64,000 nucleotides of DNA. It comes from Stercorarius parasiticus. Lineage: Eukaryota > Chordata > Aves > Charadriiformes > Stercorariidae. The translations under genes were made by a program, and so were the position numbers. Location of the stretch: assembly GCA_013396915.1 (NCBI GenBank), contig VWZL01002774.1, positions 512,967-576,966 on the forward strand, written 5' to 3'. How positions within the stretch are numbered: the stretch's first letter is position 1; each line of letters starts with the position of its first letter. Below, piece after piece: positions 50,701-63,528 of this stretch. The notes beneath the pieces were generated by a model. It did no database searches, was not told where the DNA came from, and saw nothing but the letters and a program-made list of their open reading frames with translations.

Positions 50701-51111
50701 GTCTACATGAACATCTTATGACTTTTTCAAACCAAACAGCAGACTCCAAAAGTTAGACAAAAAACATGTAATAAGCAAAATATTATTTTTCCCTTGCTTG
50801 AATACCTAAGAGTTTTTCTAAGAGTGTTTGCAAAATGCTGTTCCCTCTATGAACTTAGAAGTCTACCCAATTAATTCCCTTTCTTAGAAATGTTTGTTCT
50901 GAGTGTTAGCTTGTGGCTTCCCTGCTGCACTGCATTGGCGTTTTGAAGGAACAATGAGTAACAGAAGGCTGTTCTAACAGCCTCAGACCGTCTGCTTGCA
51001 ACATCAATAAGCCTAACGTAGTTCTATCTCCAAGAAATCAAATTCCTTTGGAAAGGAAATAATGTGAGACATTTGAAACAGCAGAAGAATAATTTGGGGA
51101 ATCAGTTTTTG

Positions 51112-51129
51112 TTTTTTTTTTTTTTTTTT
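51112..51129. repeat. T18 homopolymer run
   Basis: Eighteen T in a row, preceded by TTTTTG, within a PIP4K2A intron. Confidence 0.9.
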
Positions 51130-52929
51130 CATTTCTTTCATAGAAGTACTCAAAATGAAAGGGACGTTCTAGATGTGTTGAAGGTGATAGGAATTTTTGT
51201 TATTGGCCTTACTGAAGTTATGATTTCACATTAAATTTAGAAAATAATTATTGCATACAGTTATACAAAACTACGCAACTTTGTTTCAACTTAGCTATAA
51301 TCAAGTTCAGTAGTAATTTTGCCATGAACATATATGGGGAAAAAATTAAGGCACTGTTTCTTTGAGGTTCTCACTTAACATATTAACTACAGTACGTGGG
51401 TACTATTACTAATCTATTTATTATTATGAGACATATTCCTAAAACTGCTCAAAACCACTGCATTATCTGTATAGTATCAGCTCCTTTATAGCTGAATATA
51501 TGTAATATCATTAAATTTTACATTACTGTTCCAAGCATTAACGTTGCCATCTGAAGTAGTCCCATCCAAATGTGTCCTCCTCATTTCCATCAGATTATTT
51601 TAGTACTACCAGCAGAGGTTTTTGATGACACTAGGTATCGTTTGTAAGACGCTGAAGGGTTAATCCCCCTGCTTGAAAAACACTAGACTTGTGATACTAA
51701 ACAAGAACAAAAATAGACCACAAGAAAAGAACGGAGACCATTCAAGACATGATCTTGACGGCCCAGTACAGCAAAAGAGAGCTAATGCCGACTACTGTAA
51801 CTGCAGTTGGCATTTGGGACATGGTAGTTGCCTAATGCTGGAAGAAGAAATGTAATTGTTCGGTCATACCTCAGGACGAAGCGGAAAAACTTCGCACAGA
51901 GTTTTTCATGCAGTGAGAACTGTAGGACTGACAGCTACTGCATGTCCCTTACTCCTCAGTGCAGTTGTGTGATCTGTAGAAGACTGAGAGAGGCAAGTAT
52001 GGTACAACTAATGCTCAGGAGAAAAATAAATGATCTGAATGGAATCTGGGGACAACATAAAATGAGGTCTTTTAAGTGAATTGCTGAATGACCTTATGCT
52101 AATTCAGAAGGAATGTGCTTGGAAAAATTAAGAAAACAAGTGTCATGGGTTCCTGGACTTCACCCAAATTTGGAAATCTAAGAAGTCCTAGACGATGGAG
52201 ACTATGTTCCACCTTCAATTATCTGCAGAATCTGCAGACAAACCTCTCCTAAAGTGCCATGAGGCTATTTCACTGAAAGCTCAGAGAAATGTTGATTTTG
52301 AGAACATCAAATTTTCCAAACGAACTGAAGCTGGAGATGGAGAAAAACAAAGTGATCAATTTCCTTTTAGAGCAAAGTTTCAGCCTAGAATTTGAGGGAG
52401 ACTGTCTCTCGTTATAGCTACATGTACATCCAAGTCTCTTAGTTGTTTGCTCATTTACATGAGCTTTACATACCCAAAGGTTCTCACAATTCAAGGTTTG
52501 GTTCATCTTTGCATTCACTTTAGAAGTGGTGCCACGTCACATCATTCCATTAACTGACACTGAGTATCCATAAATCTCAATATTAAAGAGCAAGAGAAAG
52601 AAGATGAAGAAGCAGGAGGGAAGAGAAGAAAGTCCTGATGTTTTCCTACCACAGGGCAGGCCCTGAAGAAACTAAGAAGAGACGAGAAAAAAGGAAAAGG
52701 AGGAGGTAGAGGATTGGCTCACTTACCTCTGAAATCTCAACAGCATTGCAAACCAATATTCAAAGGTCTGCAGAAAATAGAGGAAAGATAAAGGAGGGAA
52801 TAAGGTAGAACTGAAGAGGGGAGAATATGACAGAAAACAAAGAAAAGGGGCAGAGCAGTGCTGGTTATGTTTGTCCTGAGACTAGCTAGCAGGTTAGATA
52901 ACTGAAAAAGAAACAGAAATGCACCATAC

Positions 52930-52968
52930 CTTTTCTTTGTCACTGGCTTCTCGAGCCACAGTAGAGCC
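52930..52968 (-). CDS. PIP4K2A: PIP4K2A small exon, residues about 214-226
   Basis: This 39-nt exon encodes GSTVAREASDKEK. It is bounded by a ctgtttcag acceptor and a gtatgg donor, with phase 0 on both sides. It continues directly from RKYDLK of the preceding exon, giving the DLKGSTVAREAS motif shared by PIP kinases. It is too short to stand out as an open frame and was found by expecting it between the neighbouring exons. The introns on either side are about 2.6 kb (52969-55605) and 9.6 kb (43331-52929). Confidence 0.94.
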
Positions 52969-55605
52969 CTGAAACAGAAAAAATGGATCTAAAAATGTGC
53001 ATATGTCAGAAACTAATTTGAAAATGTTACGATAACAGGTCAAAAAGTGGATGAACTGCATCCTTCTGAACTTGAGAGCTGTTTTAAAGAAAGGTGATAC
53101 AGTAGGTAGAATGCCCAGGGCCGCTGAACTGCTGCCATCACTTGAAGAAGATGTATCATGAGAGAAGAAAGATGGATTAAATCCTCAAATGCTCTACATC
53201 TATTGTCCTCCTGACTGCTGGAGCTTCTTCCTCACGTCTCTTCCTCATTTTGAGACTACCATCCTGGAAGCTCAGTTTGCTTGGCAGACTTCTCGTCTTT
53301 TTGTGCCAATTTAACTGTATGGTTATGGAATAGCCTATTTTCTGTAACTATTTGAACGTATGTAATTGACATTTAAAAAGGATGTCATACAATATAAACA
53401 CATAAAAATGTTAAAAGATCACAAAGTACAAACAAGAACAAAGCACCTCACAGCAACATGAAATCAAAAGAAGAGATGAAACCAACTGTGGACTCACAAG
53501 ATTTACAGTGCTTGCCAAAGACATTTTGGATATTTATTAGCTTAAAACTAGTAGGCAATATGGTGCTTTCTGAATAAGCTGGAGGTGACAAAAAATTGCT
53601 GTATATATTTCCTTGCAAATTTCTTGGAGCAGGACCACACCTTTAAGTACCGAGCATTTGTTTATCACATAATAACACTGCAAGAAATAATAACTATAAA
53701 CATGATAATTGGACACCGAAAGACAGGTAAATTAGCTCTATCATTTTTTGGAAGGCGTGCATTGTGTAAAGAAGTGCTGGAGTGGAGTCATACTAGTTTA
53801 AAGAACGTGAGGATTCCCAAGCACATCTTTTTATACCCTGTTTTATTCTGTTTGCAGAGAGAAACTTAGAAAACTTAGAAAGGACAGAGTGAAAAGATAA
53901 ATGGGACAGTACGCTTTAGTTATTATGTGCAGCCCAGCAACCAGGGACTTCACTGCGTTATATCATTAACTGATAATAAAACCTGGTAAAAGTCTGACAT
54001 TTTAGTTTACTGATGATACACCTTTTATGTTGTATTCTGTGCTCCAACAGACTATTGGGCCTGAAAAAAGATCGGCTGAAAACCAACAAGGAGAAAAAAA
54101 AAGTGGATTTATAATACTAAAAATTAGGGAGATTGCCAAATTTGACATTGAAATAATTTTAATAAAATGCCTCAGTGTCCAGGAAAATACCTTTGAAATC
54201 CTGTGCTGATCTGTGGTTTCTTTTTCTTAGTATCTACACAGGTAAAGACTTGTGCTACAAGTGAGCTCTAAGCTGGTGTCAAAAATATTCACATTGGAAA
54301 AAGGACTCTGAACCTACAACTGCAGATGTTGTAGCAATGAAAATCAAGAAAAAATGATTCATTATATATGCAGTGTCACTGTAAATCTGCTCAGTGAAGG
54401 AGTTTGTTTTGAGGAATAATATGATATTGATGTTAAATTTAAATTGCAAGAGAAGTTTATCTTTAAAGCAGTTCTGTCCAGCTGGACAAACTGAATAGAT
54501 ACAGAAGCATTCGCAGAGGTAAATGATAGCAAGAGCTGTTGACATCAATGCTAAGAATCTACTGTACGTCATTTATGTTTCTTTCTGTCGTGCTTTTGTC
54601 GCTTTTTTAAAGCATCTGGACGTTATGATGCTCTAAAACACACACAGTTTCTCAAAAAAATATCTTTCTTGGGTAAGCTCTGCTGCCAAGAATACTAAAT
54701 ACCAAGAAGTCAATTGTGACAATCTGGAAATCAGTTCTTATAAATCACATTCAGTCAATGATCTAACCAATTGCTACGTAGATACTTGACAGTAGGAAAG
54801 GATGGTGCAGTACATAGCAATACAAATCTCTTAACATAGAATGCTAAATATACATATTAAAACAAGTTTGCAGGTGCACTTAGTGGTTCAACACATAAAA
54901 GTTAAATGTATTAGAAAGAAGTAGGTTTCTAACGGGAGACTTTACAGAGGAAATTAAAATACAATCCCTCAGGCAGAAAGACTAAGACTATATTTTGGGC
55001 ATTCATTGTAGGCATTGTGTATTAACTATTGGCAAAACTACAATGAGCAGATAAACCTTCTGAAACACACCTTATGATAAAAGCACCAGAAAATTTGTTT
55101 TTTAAGAACCTTCTATTTTTTACTTGAATTATTTCAAAAACATAGAATGAAATACGAAGCTTTTGTAGTAGTGATGCACTTTGTTAGGAGCATTTTATTG
55201 GTTTAAACGATGATGTGTTTTAATTATTTTATAAAAGCCCTCTACAGAATCTGCTGTGGCTTTCCATAATGTTGATAAAAACCTATAGGAAGCAGAATTG
55301 TTACTATACCTGCGTGAGGAGTTCTACCTGTTAAAGGTTTAGTTACATTTAACAAATGTATCCAGTTAAATTGCTCCATTAAAAAATGTACAATACAAAT
55401 ACATTTGTACAATTTCTACAAGACTATCCTTCAGTTTTGCTAAACCTAGATGCAGAAGTAAACCAGTTAATGCTGGCTCTTTACATAACACAATTTTCAA
55501 ATTAATTGAAATTCTGAGCAATATTCAAGCACCAGGATAATCTAACATTGACAGCAAAGATTTTCAGCTGCTTTGTCAGTTATTTCATCAGCAGTTATTT
55601 CTCAC
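52969..55605 (-). other. PIP4K2A intron (2.6 kb)
   Basis: This AT-rich intron lies between the exon ending DLK and the small GSTV exon. No repeats or other genes are recognised in it. Confidence 0.85.
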
Positions 55606-55752
55606 CTTTAAATCATATTTTCTATAAACAGATAAACGATGGCTGAACACATTTCTTGTAACAATCATATATACTTCAACTCCATCAACAGTAAGCCGGT
55701 ACATGCCCAAAAACTGGGGAAGAAGTGTATTCCCATGACACTCCACAATAAA
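55606..55752 (-). CDS. PIP4K2A: PIP4K2A exon, residues about 165-213
   Basis: The exon is 147 nt (49 codons, phase 0 at both ends). It reads [20 protein letters not shown] at its start and ends with RKYDLK. It is preceded on the minus strand by a ctcctgcag acceptor and followed by a gtgaga donor. It encodes a central part of the PIPK kinase fold: beta strands of the N-lobe ([19 protein letters not shown]) and the [13 protein letters not shown] segment, which is strongly conserved across PIP kinases. Small differences from the human protein that I recall are Phe for Tyr at the start, Asn for Ile after ECHG, and Thr for Asn after MYRL. The upstream exon should end in ...KKYHQ and is not present between here and position 64000. 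Confidence 0.95.
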
Positions 55753-58700
55753 CTGCAGGAGCAAAAGAAAAAAGAGAAATGAGCATGGATATATATCATA
55801 TAAATACATATATTTATACATTTTTAAAGATAAAACACACAGAAACAACACATCTATTTGCTGAATATGTACTGACGTGGAGACAAACCTTCCAAAAATC
55901 AAGTCAAAACAAACCCCTTCGTCAGGAGGTTATCCTGCTTTCAGGTCAGTGTTCAAAAAAGAAAATCTTGAACTGCGTAACTTAGAACTCTTGACTTCTC
56001 TAGACGATGTCATAGAAAGAGCAGGCTCTATTTGACAGACCTTTCCACTTTTACGGTCCAAAAGGCACACCTAATGCAGATAACGTATTTGATACCGATG
56101 TCAAAAAAACAGAAGTATGTTTTCAAACATTACACTGCTGTACTCTGTTGTCCTACATTGTATTTAATTTGTATGTTTCTCCATTCTCAATATTTTTTTA
56201 TTACGATGAACATTTGTGCTGCTGTCACCAGCAAGGGGTATTATTTATTATCACCAACTTTCTGCAAGTTCCCACGTGATGGCTGCATTTCAGGGTCAAT
56301 AGACTTGAGCACTCAAGTGCAAGATCCCTGTATTTTTTTATTTACGGATCATTATATTTCCTTAAGGTCACCATATTCCATTACAAATGGGCTATTAACC
56401 TTGAAAAGATTTGCCACCTGCACCCGAAAACTGACTCTTTTAAAAAAATCAGTTGCCTTACGACTAATAGTTTGAAGTACTATTGGAAAGGCTACTGGAG
56501 GAAGCAGAAAGTACAGACTACACTGATGACAAGAACTATCAAAGAATGAATATTTATTCCCAGAATAAAAATGCCCATACTGTATGAATCCTAAACCCAA
56601 CTCAAAGGTATCCACTCATATATTTTGTGGAACGAAGAAAAAGTTAAGCCACAATGATGTAAACCAGAAAAGGACTCACCAGCTTTCCTCTTTCTGTTAT
56701 TACCAAGTCTCAAACAGAAGAACTTGGAGAAAAATTAAAAATTCAAGCCTCAAATAGGAAAACATGAAAACTAACCAAGAGTCAGCTTTTAAAGCAGATC
56801 AGCTTTTAAATATTCATTAAATACTGAAGCTGCAGTTTCTTTTGTGCCAGAGCGACCTCGTTATTAGAAACACATTATTCTAAAATACAGGAGACTTTAG
56901 AACAAATTAACTGAACCAGCCATTTGAACGGTGTAACAAAAGTAGTTAGTATTTGGTAACAAATAATATAACAAAGCTCTTAGAAACCTGGAGATTTTGC
57001 AATTTTGGGCTCCCCTGTTAGTTTTAAGGAATTCCTCACACTAACTTAATACCGGAATCTGTACATATCACACACAGACTTTTTTTAAATGGCAAAATAA
57101 AACCAGAAATATTTAAAGAGTCCTGAAAGCAATCCTGTCCGGCAAGAAACAAAGGGAATGTATGACAAAGACTGAAACTGCGGACTGTGAATTGAAGGCA
57201 ATTTTGACTAACAACTCTGACACACGAGCTCTGTTGAATCCTGCCGGCACGGTTCGGGCTGTAACACCCCGTTCTGTCTGCCCTACAGCTCTACGCGAGG
57301 TCACAAGCCCCGAAGCAGAGAACACACTGTCATGCCGCAGTCGTGCCACTTCGCAGCGTAGCATTTTTAAACTCAACCTGCCTATGAACGGGCAAAACCA
57401 TCTTAAGCCGCTGCAGAGGCTCAGTGAATGCAAATCAGAACCATAGGAAGGAAAGATGTTTGTATGCTCCAAAATACAAAGAAGCTTGACGGTAAAAGGC
57501 CACAAAAGCAGTGTCAGTCCTGAGCAGCGCACAAAGATCGATCATTTTGCATCTGAGAAGCACTTCTGGTTTTAACAGATGCAGAAGTTGTAAGATGGAG
57601 TTCTTGAATGGAAGGATTTTCAATCATGGGGCTGTTACCAACCTCACAGAGCAGCTACAACATGTTACAGGATACACAGCTCTTTCTGACCACCAGTAAT
57701 TTCTCTTAAAGATCTGATCATAAAGTGAATTTAGAATTATTAATGCTGAGGTTACAGAAAACTTGTTTAAAATAATAATCCATATTATTCAAACTACATT
57801 GATTGTTTTGTTATAAACATCAAGTACTTGGCATATATCCTGAAGGTAAATACTTTTCTAATGCTTTAGAAGTGGGAAGGGTTGTTCTCACAAAAACATT
57901 TACTGAGTGATTCCTTCTCTTAAGTGAGAGGATTAATTTCTGCAATGATGATAAAAATGAATCTAGTTTCCAAGAAGAGTTTAGTGCCACAGAATTTCAG
58001 GCCACTCAACTGTTAAATGGATCCATCCATTCCTATCTTACAGCTCTTAACTACAGAATTTGAATTCCTGTGCAGTAAAAGAACTATTACACTATTACCC
58101 CAGTTTTCCATGCGGGGACCTGAGATGCAGAAGCTTTGTCTGAAATCACGGAGTTCGTGCCACGTGAAGGAAGAGCAGCCAGGCATCTCCAGTCCCTGCC
58201 CCTCCTCTCAGCTGCTAGGGCATAGTCTTAACATTTAAACCACCTCTTCAACCCTAGCTATTCCTAACTCTCCAATTTTAACCTTTCTGGTCCTGAGTGT
58301 CCTAATCTGTAAAACAGCAATGTCATTAACACAGAACACGTGCAACATACCCACTGTAATAACATAAAATAAATCCTTTGGTTAGCAGTACACAACCCCC
58401 TCCCAAACTGTTCTGTATTACATGACAAGGCAAAAAGGCAATTAATGAGAGTCGTTTAAGTTCTATTTGCAAGTTAGGGTTAGCCATTTGCTAAGGCTGT
58501 AGATTCATTTTAATATTTTGCAAACAAGCCTTCTCAAAGGGCAGTGTCACTAGCATGCAACCCAGGACATGAAAAGCTCTGCAAATACTGCTCTTCACTT
58601 GTTAACAAGGGACTTGGCCGTATTCTTGCAGACTTCTAAGAGACCTTCTCAAAGCTGACCACATACCACAAAAGTTGTTTCCTACTTGCTGCTGACTGTG

Positions 58701-58845
58701 GCCACTCATGCCATTGCAATTTAAAGAAAAGCCCCTGAAATGATTTCAGTGTTTCCCATATCTTATCCTGATGGGGAGACAAAGGAAAAGAGGGAGGAAT
58801 GCCACTTGCTTTCAGCATCTACAAGGTTGGTCTAGAACTTCCTAC

Positions 58846-59063
58846 CTTTGAAACTATCAATCCCCCATATCTGCATCACAGAGGAGGCAAAACGTGTCAT
58901 CTGTTTGGGTGGGAGTCCAGCAGGACTTGCACTGGTGACTGTGGTTGGCAGATTTTCAATTTGTCCATCTTGATATAAATGAAGTAGCAATTTAGTCACC
59001 TCAAGGTGCTTTTTAGGAATGATTTCCTGAAGTTTCCCACTCACAGCTGGGATAAAAGTGAGC
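58846..59063 (-). CDS. Unassigned exon-like reading frame inside PIP4K2A intron
   Basis: On the minus strand, 218 nt lie between a good acceptor (ggcttattttctag) and a donor (AAAG|gtagga). They read open for 72 codons. The peptide begins LTFIPAVSGKLQEIIPKKHL, continues VTKLLLHLYQDGQIENLPTT and ends ASSVMQIWGIDSFK. Composition is that of a soluble globular or helical-repeat protein rather than low-complexity noise. The entry splice phase is one base completing a codon and the exit leaves one base. I do not recognise the family. It does not belong to the known PIP4K2A protein and would break its frame. No partner exon was found nearby. It could be one exon of a nested gene, a relic exon, or a lucky open frame. 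A frame open between matching splice sites is suggestive only. Confidence 0.35.
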
Positions 59064-61509
59064 CTAGAAAATAAGCCGATACATGCTTAACAGGACTGCT
59101 AAATTTCAGTGAAAGAAAAGACCTTCACTCCTTTACGTTAACTCTTTCTAAAAAGAACATTAAAACAATTCTATCAAGCAGCCTTGCTAAACAATACTGT
59201 AATACTTAGCTAATACATTTACAAGTCCTTATATACAGTAACAAAACCCATCTTTTTATAAAAGAGTGTTATAATAAACACCCCATCATTCTTCGTTGAT
59301 TGAGACAATTTTCGTTTTTCTGCACAGCATGAGGACAATATTACCACTAACATAATAAAGAATCATCAACATGTTGACACATTTTATCAGCTGTGCAGCA
59401 TAGTTTTCAAATACGTAATTTTCTGAGCTCTCTTGAACCCCATGCTTAAAGCTGAAAACTAATAAGAAATTCTTTATGACCCTACATTCTCATTAATTTT
59501 TTGTATATATACAGCTTCAAGTTTCCTTAATAAGAACAGAACTCTTCCTATCTCAGTTTACATGAAAAATAAGATTCTTAGCTTCTTGCTTCCCCGTGGT
59601 AATGCTAGTAAGATATCAGGATGACTAAAAGATAACATAGTGCATATAATTTATTGGCAACGAAGTTACGCCATTTCTGGTTCTTTTTGGAAAAACACAG
59701 GGTAAAATTCCCATTTCTGCTATTTCTCCTCCTCCCCTTGGAAATAATCCATGGCATGATTTGACATCAGTGAAGACTAAATCCTGAATTATATCTATCT
59801 CGGTTCTGTGTCAAAACTCAGCGTTGCTATTTCTCACAGGTAGCCCTATTTTGTAAAAATTAATTCAGAAATACACAACATGCTCATTCTCTGTTATCCC
59901 ATTATATATTATTTTCACAATTTTCTACTTCGTGATTAAGGCAATCATGCTTGAATTATCAAACCCTTATGCGACAAACCTATACATTCATTAGGATACT
60001 TTCATTAAACAAACTGAATGGCAAGCGATATAATTATTCAAAAATATTTTGGACATTGTGAAGGACACGAAGTTGATACTCCTTTTTTGGGCTCAACTTT
60101 CTCTTTCAAACTGTATTGCCTGCAATCAGAAATATCCTCCACCAATGTGTTGTGTGCGCTGACATGTGGAATCACTCCCCAAAAAGGAGGCTGAGTAGTT
60201 GTCCAGAGTTACGTCGTGTTTCAGAATATCCCAATGATTGCCATTTTCTTCAACCCTAATAATTTCACAGAAAATTATCCATTGGGTACTTATGTGATAC
60301 ATTGAAAGGATTAATTAGCTGAACTACAGCACACAACAGAAAGTTAATGATTTTCAAGGTATATAAAGCTGTTCTCTTCTAGGAAGCCACGAAAGCAAGC
60401 AATTTCATTTTAAGAAGCGTTTAATAAATACACAGGTTTTCAGATACAAGCCCTGTGATTCACAGCCTTACATTTCATGTTATTTCAGACTTGGGCCAGT
60501 GTTAATTTTACTTCCAAGTGCAACGTTACTAGATGTCACCACCACATGTGATATCTGGGCTGCAGATCTGCTACCAGCAACATTATACTTGGTACTGCTA
60601 CAATCAAATGAGTCACTGATTTCTTCTGAAAGTGCCGTGCACAGCACCAGTAGCTTATATATATAAAATACAGTAACTATAGAGAAAACATCTGCTAGTG
60701 AAACCCAGGCCTCAACAGATCCAGTGCAGCCAAGTCCATTCTGCCATTTCGCGTAGTTAGATATTTACCTATGAAATTTCACATCTTTCAGGGAAGATTT
60801 TCAATGTGTTTTTCAGTAACAGTTCCAGCCTGTGGTGGTACGGCCCTTTGGCATATTGCACTTTTGCAATTCCATCTAATGCTCAGGCTAGTGAGTTTCC
60901 CGTTTTCAGGGTCACCTCTCCTATAGGAAACAGTGGGCCCATGGATGCAGGTGGAATGTAGGCTGTTTGGATGACAACACGTACGTTTTCATCTCTACAT
61001 TTTCTGCTTCTCCTGGTTTTTCATATCAAAGCTGCTTTATGGGTCAGCTATCTCAGCACAGGGCAGAGGCCACGTTCTGCGCAGCCTCTTGATTCGCACA
61101 AGGAACTGGCTGAAGGGCTTTTCTCAGCTGCATTTCTCTGCAAACCTCCCATAAATCTTCACCTCTTGCTACATTAGGACATACAGAGAGTCAGTGCCAC
61201 CATTACATGGTATGCATCCTTCTTAATCCGCATTTGTGTTTAAATAATAGTACATTATACTGCCTTGATTTGCCTTTTTGCCTACCCTTTCCCTTCTTTT
61301 TGTGATACATACAGATGCAACTCGTGAAGAAGCAGAGAGAGCTGGGGGGAAGCAAGCCATTGATAACCCGTGCAAGTAACAACATGGATGGAGGATGACA
61401 CAAACTTGAATGTAGCTCTGCTTTAGCAACCTACTGGTTTGATGTCAGCCCGTCTCAGTGCACATTCCTAGACACTTAGTCCCCACTTTCTTTTCTGGGG
61501 TATTCCCCA

Positions 61510-61870
61510 GCCTATGTCACCACCACTTCTGTGACAAAATTCCTTTTAGCCTACAGTACCATTTTTCCATCTATTTATGATTTTAACATTTTCTCCTACC
61601 TCCTGCTCAATAACCTGGTGCTATTCCTTGATTCCTGTGCAGCCCTTAACCCCGCTCTTGGTGCAATTCCCCCTTTTTTCTCCGTATTGTCTGGTTTTTT
61701 TCTCCTTTCATTTGTCTTCCTGTTTCTTTCATATTTTTTTCCTCTCCAGAAGCTAAGTTCATTTTTTTTTCTGCTTTTGTTTTCTCCTTTATGCTGTCGC
61801 CTGCCCTTTTTAGCTCATTCTATTCTTTCCTTTCTTCCCATTCACATCCCCATCACTCTGCTGTTTGCTG
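61510..61870 (+). repeat. Pyrimidine-rich tract in PIP4K2A intron
   Basis: The plus strand is strongly T/C biased, especially at 61665-61850. This produces a long hydrophobic open frame (61531-61986) rich in Phe, Leu and Ser, which I regard as a composition effect. In the PIP4K2A transcript it is purine-rich. Confidence 0.55.
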
Positions 61871-63513
61871 CCTCCAGTAAATGGGCAGTCTCTCTCCTTT
61901 ACCACTATTCGCTATTTCTGCTGGTTGCCAGGGAGACAAACAGGCAGTGCAATAGGTGTCAGTTCTGCATACAATTACCTGTGTAGGGAAGAGAATGTGC
62001 AGTCAACGGGGACAGCCACCTATAGAAAACCCAAAGGGTACCTACACTCGTAAGTAGTTTTACACTGGAAGGCTTGTACACTAACAATTCCCTCCTTTTC
62101 ACCTGCTTCGAGATGGCTTGTCAATTTCTTTTCTTTACTGAAGCTACCTGGGTGTCAGCACTGAGCAATAAAAAAATCCCCTTTGAAGTCCATTTTAATG
62201 AAAAAGAAAAAAAAAGGTGTCCAAACAGTGCTGTTTTTTTCTGAGACGCTGAAGTTGCTTTCATTTTATGTTTAAAAATTTCCATCCTACCCATCATCTA
62301 TTCTCAAAGAGCACAGGATTCCAGTTTTACATCAATTTACACCAGTTTAATCTTTAAAGCAAGTTGAGGTCACTAGGAAGGACAAGGTGCCTTGATTCAG
62401 GCATTTCGGAAACTAGAACAGAATTTTACTCAGCTGTCACTCATTTCTGCCCTTGCAAATCATATTTGTAGTTTATAAAACGCCTACATATATACTAGTC
62501 CCTACATTAATATATTCTGTATTTTATGTAAATTACTCAATACATTTTTTGTGCAGGAAAATACATCCAAAATAAACATATAAACATAGCTTGACTATAG
62601 GCTGAAATGAGAAGTTTTCCTTTAGGAGGAAGCAGAGTATTACCTGTTCCTTAAACATAGGGTGAAATCCTGGCAACACACTTATCATCACAGATGACTT
62701 TGCTGAGCTCTCCTTTAACAATGCCAAAGGGAGTGGTAGGTTTAACTCCAGCTTACTGGTCCATGCTCTTGGGGTCAGGAGCATAGGTTTAAAACAAAAC
62801 ACCACTAGATTTGGAGGTATTTCAAATGAATATTTGATTTTGTCCTCAAATACTATTTAAGTATTTGACATGAACGTGCTTTATTAACGTACATAATTTT
62901 GAATGGTCACACTAGGTCTAAGACTAAGTAAGCCCATACAGCTTTTTTCTAGTATTTTTGAAAAGTCTAAAGTTTAGAACTAGAAAAGTTTAAGAGTCTA
63001 AAGACTTCTAATATTTCAAAGTCTGACCCATTTAAGCATAATGATGGTTATGCTCCATTTGACAAGTAAATGATATTCAGCTGAAGTAACCCCTCAGCTA
63101 AAGTAGTGCTATGTAGGAGTAGCAAGAAGAGTTCCACTAACTGACAGTATAACGACAATATAAGCAGCCCAAACCAATTGCAAATTATCATTAAAATGTG
63201 ACTAAAAAGCAGCATTTTATACTATGTAAGAGAAAATATTACAACAGTTAAAAACAGGTTAGCATGGAAATTCACAGCATAAGAACCTAATACGTCATAT
63301 ATATTTGTATTTACCGTAACACTTAGAAACCTAGCTGGTGCATGCTCTAGGCCATTTTGTCTTTAAATGTAAATAGAAAGCTGGTCCATGCATGATGGAC
63401 TCTATAATCTAGTCATAAATAACAAGATGCTTTGCAAGTTTAAACATGGAGAAAGACATTATTCCCCCCTATTTGTGTAGAAGTGGTGGGCTTAGTGTTT
63501 TGGTTTGTTTTGG

Positions 63514-63528
63514 TTTTTTTTTTTTTTT
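63514..63528. repeat. T15 homopolymer run
   Basis: Fifteen T in a row, preceded by TTTTGG-type units. Confidence 0.9.

Larger units (their letters stand above)
43331..52929 (-). other. PIP4K2A intron (9.6 kb)
   Basis: This is the largest complete intron here. It contains a GC-rich patch next to its acceptor (about 43350-43540), a T15 run at 44718-44732, a T18 run at 51112-51129, and a purine-rich stretch at about 52570-52720 near its donor. I found no CR1, RNA gene or coding exon. Open frames in it are short and look like chance. Confidence 0.8.
34697..55752 (-). other. PIP4K2A: PIP4K2A gene, 3' part (last six coding exons and 3' UTR)
   Basis: This is the 3' portion of the gene for phosphatidylinositol-5-phosphate 4-kinase type 2 alpha. 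The enzyme phosphorylates PI5P at the 4 position to give PI(4,5)P2 and is mainly cytosolic and endomembrane-associated. Six exons on the minus strand (55752-55606, 52968-52930, 43330-43217, 40130-39887, 38931-38828, 37041-36961) join in phase with GT-AG borders. They give 242 codons plus a stop, matching human residues 165-406 without insertions or deletions as far as I can align from memory. The acidic insert (about residues 286-305) and Ala371 fit the type 2 class; I favour alpha over beta or gamma from the near-identity to human PIP4K2A. The first 164 codons are not in the window. The start given is the first visible exon edge, not the transcription start. Confidence 0.95.

Noticed and set aside
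56032..56475. 147-codon plus-strand frame antisense to the PIP4K2A intron
   Set aside because: AT-rich, no recognisable domain, no splice borders of note.
57113..57532. 139-codon minus-strand frame
   Set aside because: No family resemblance; explained by the slightly GC-rich patch.
61531..61986. 151-codon hydrophobic plus-strand frame resembling a membrane protein
   Set aside because: It arises from a T/C-rich tract: Phe, Leu and Ser codons are simply the pyrimidine codons.
62533..62805. Minus-strand frame checked as a possible upstream PIP4K2A exon
   Set aside because: It does not contain the expected family sequence (YDKRYIIKTI...KKYHQ) and no other segment to 64000 does.
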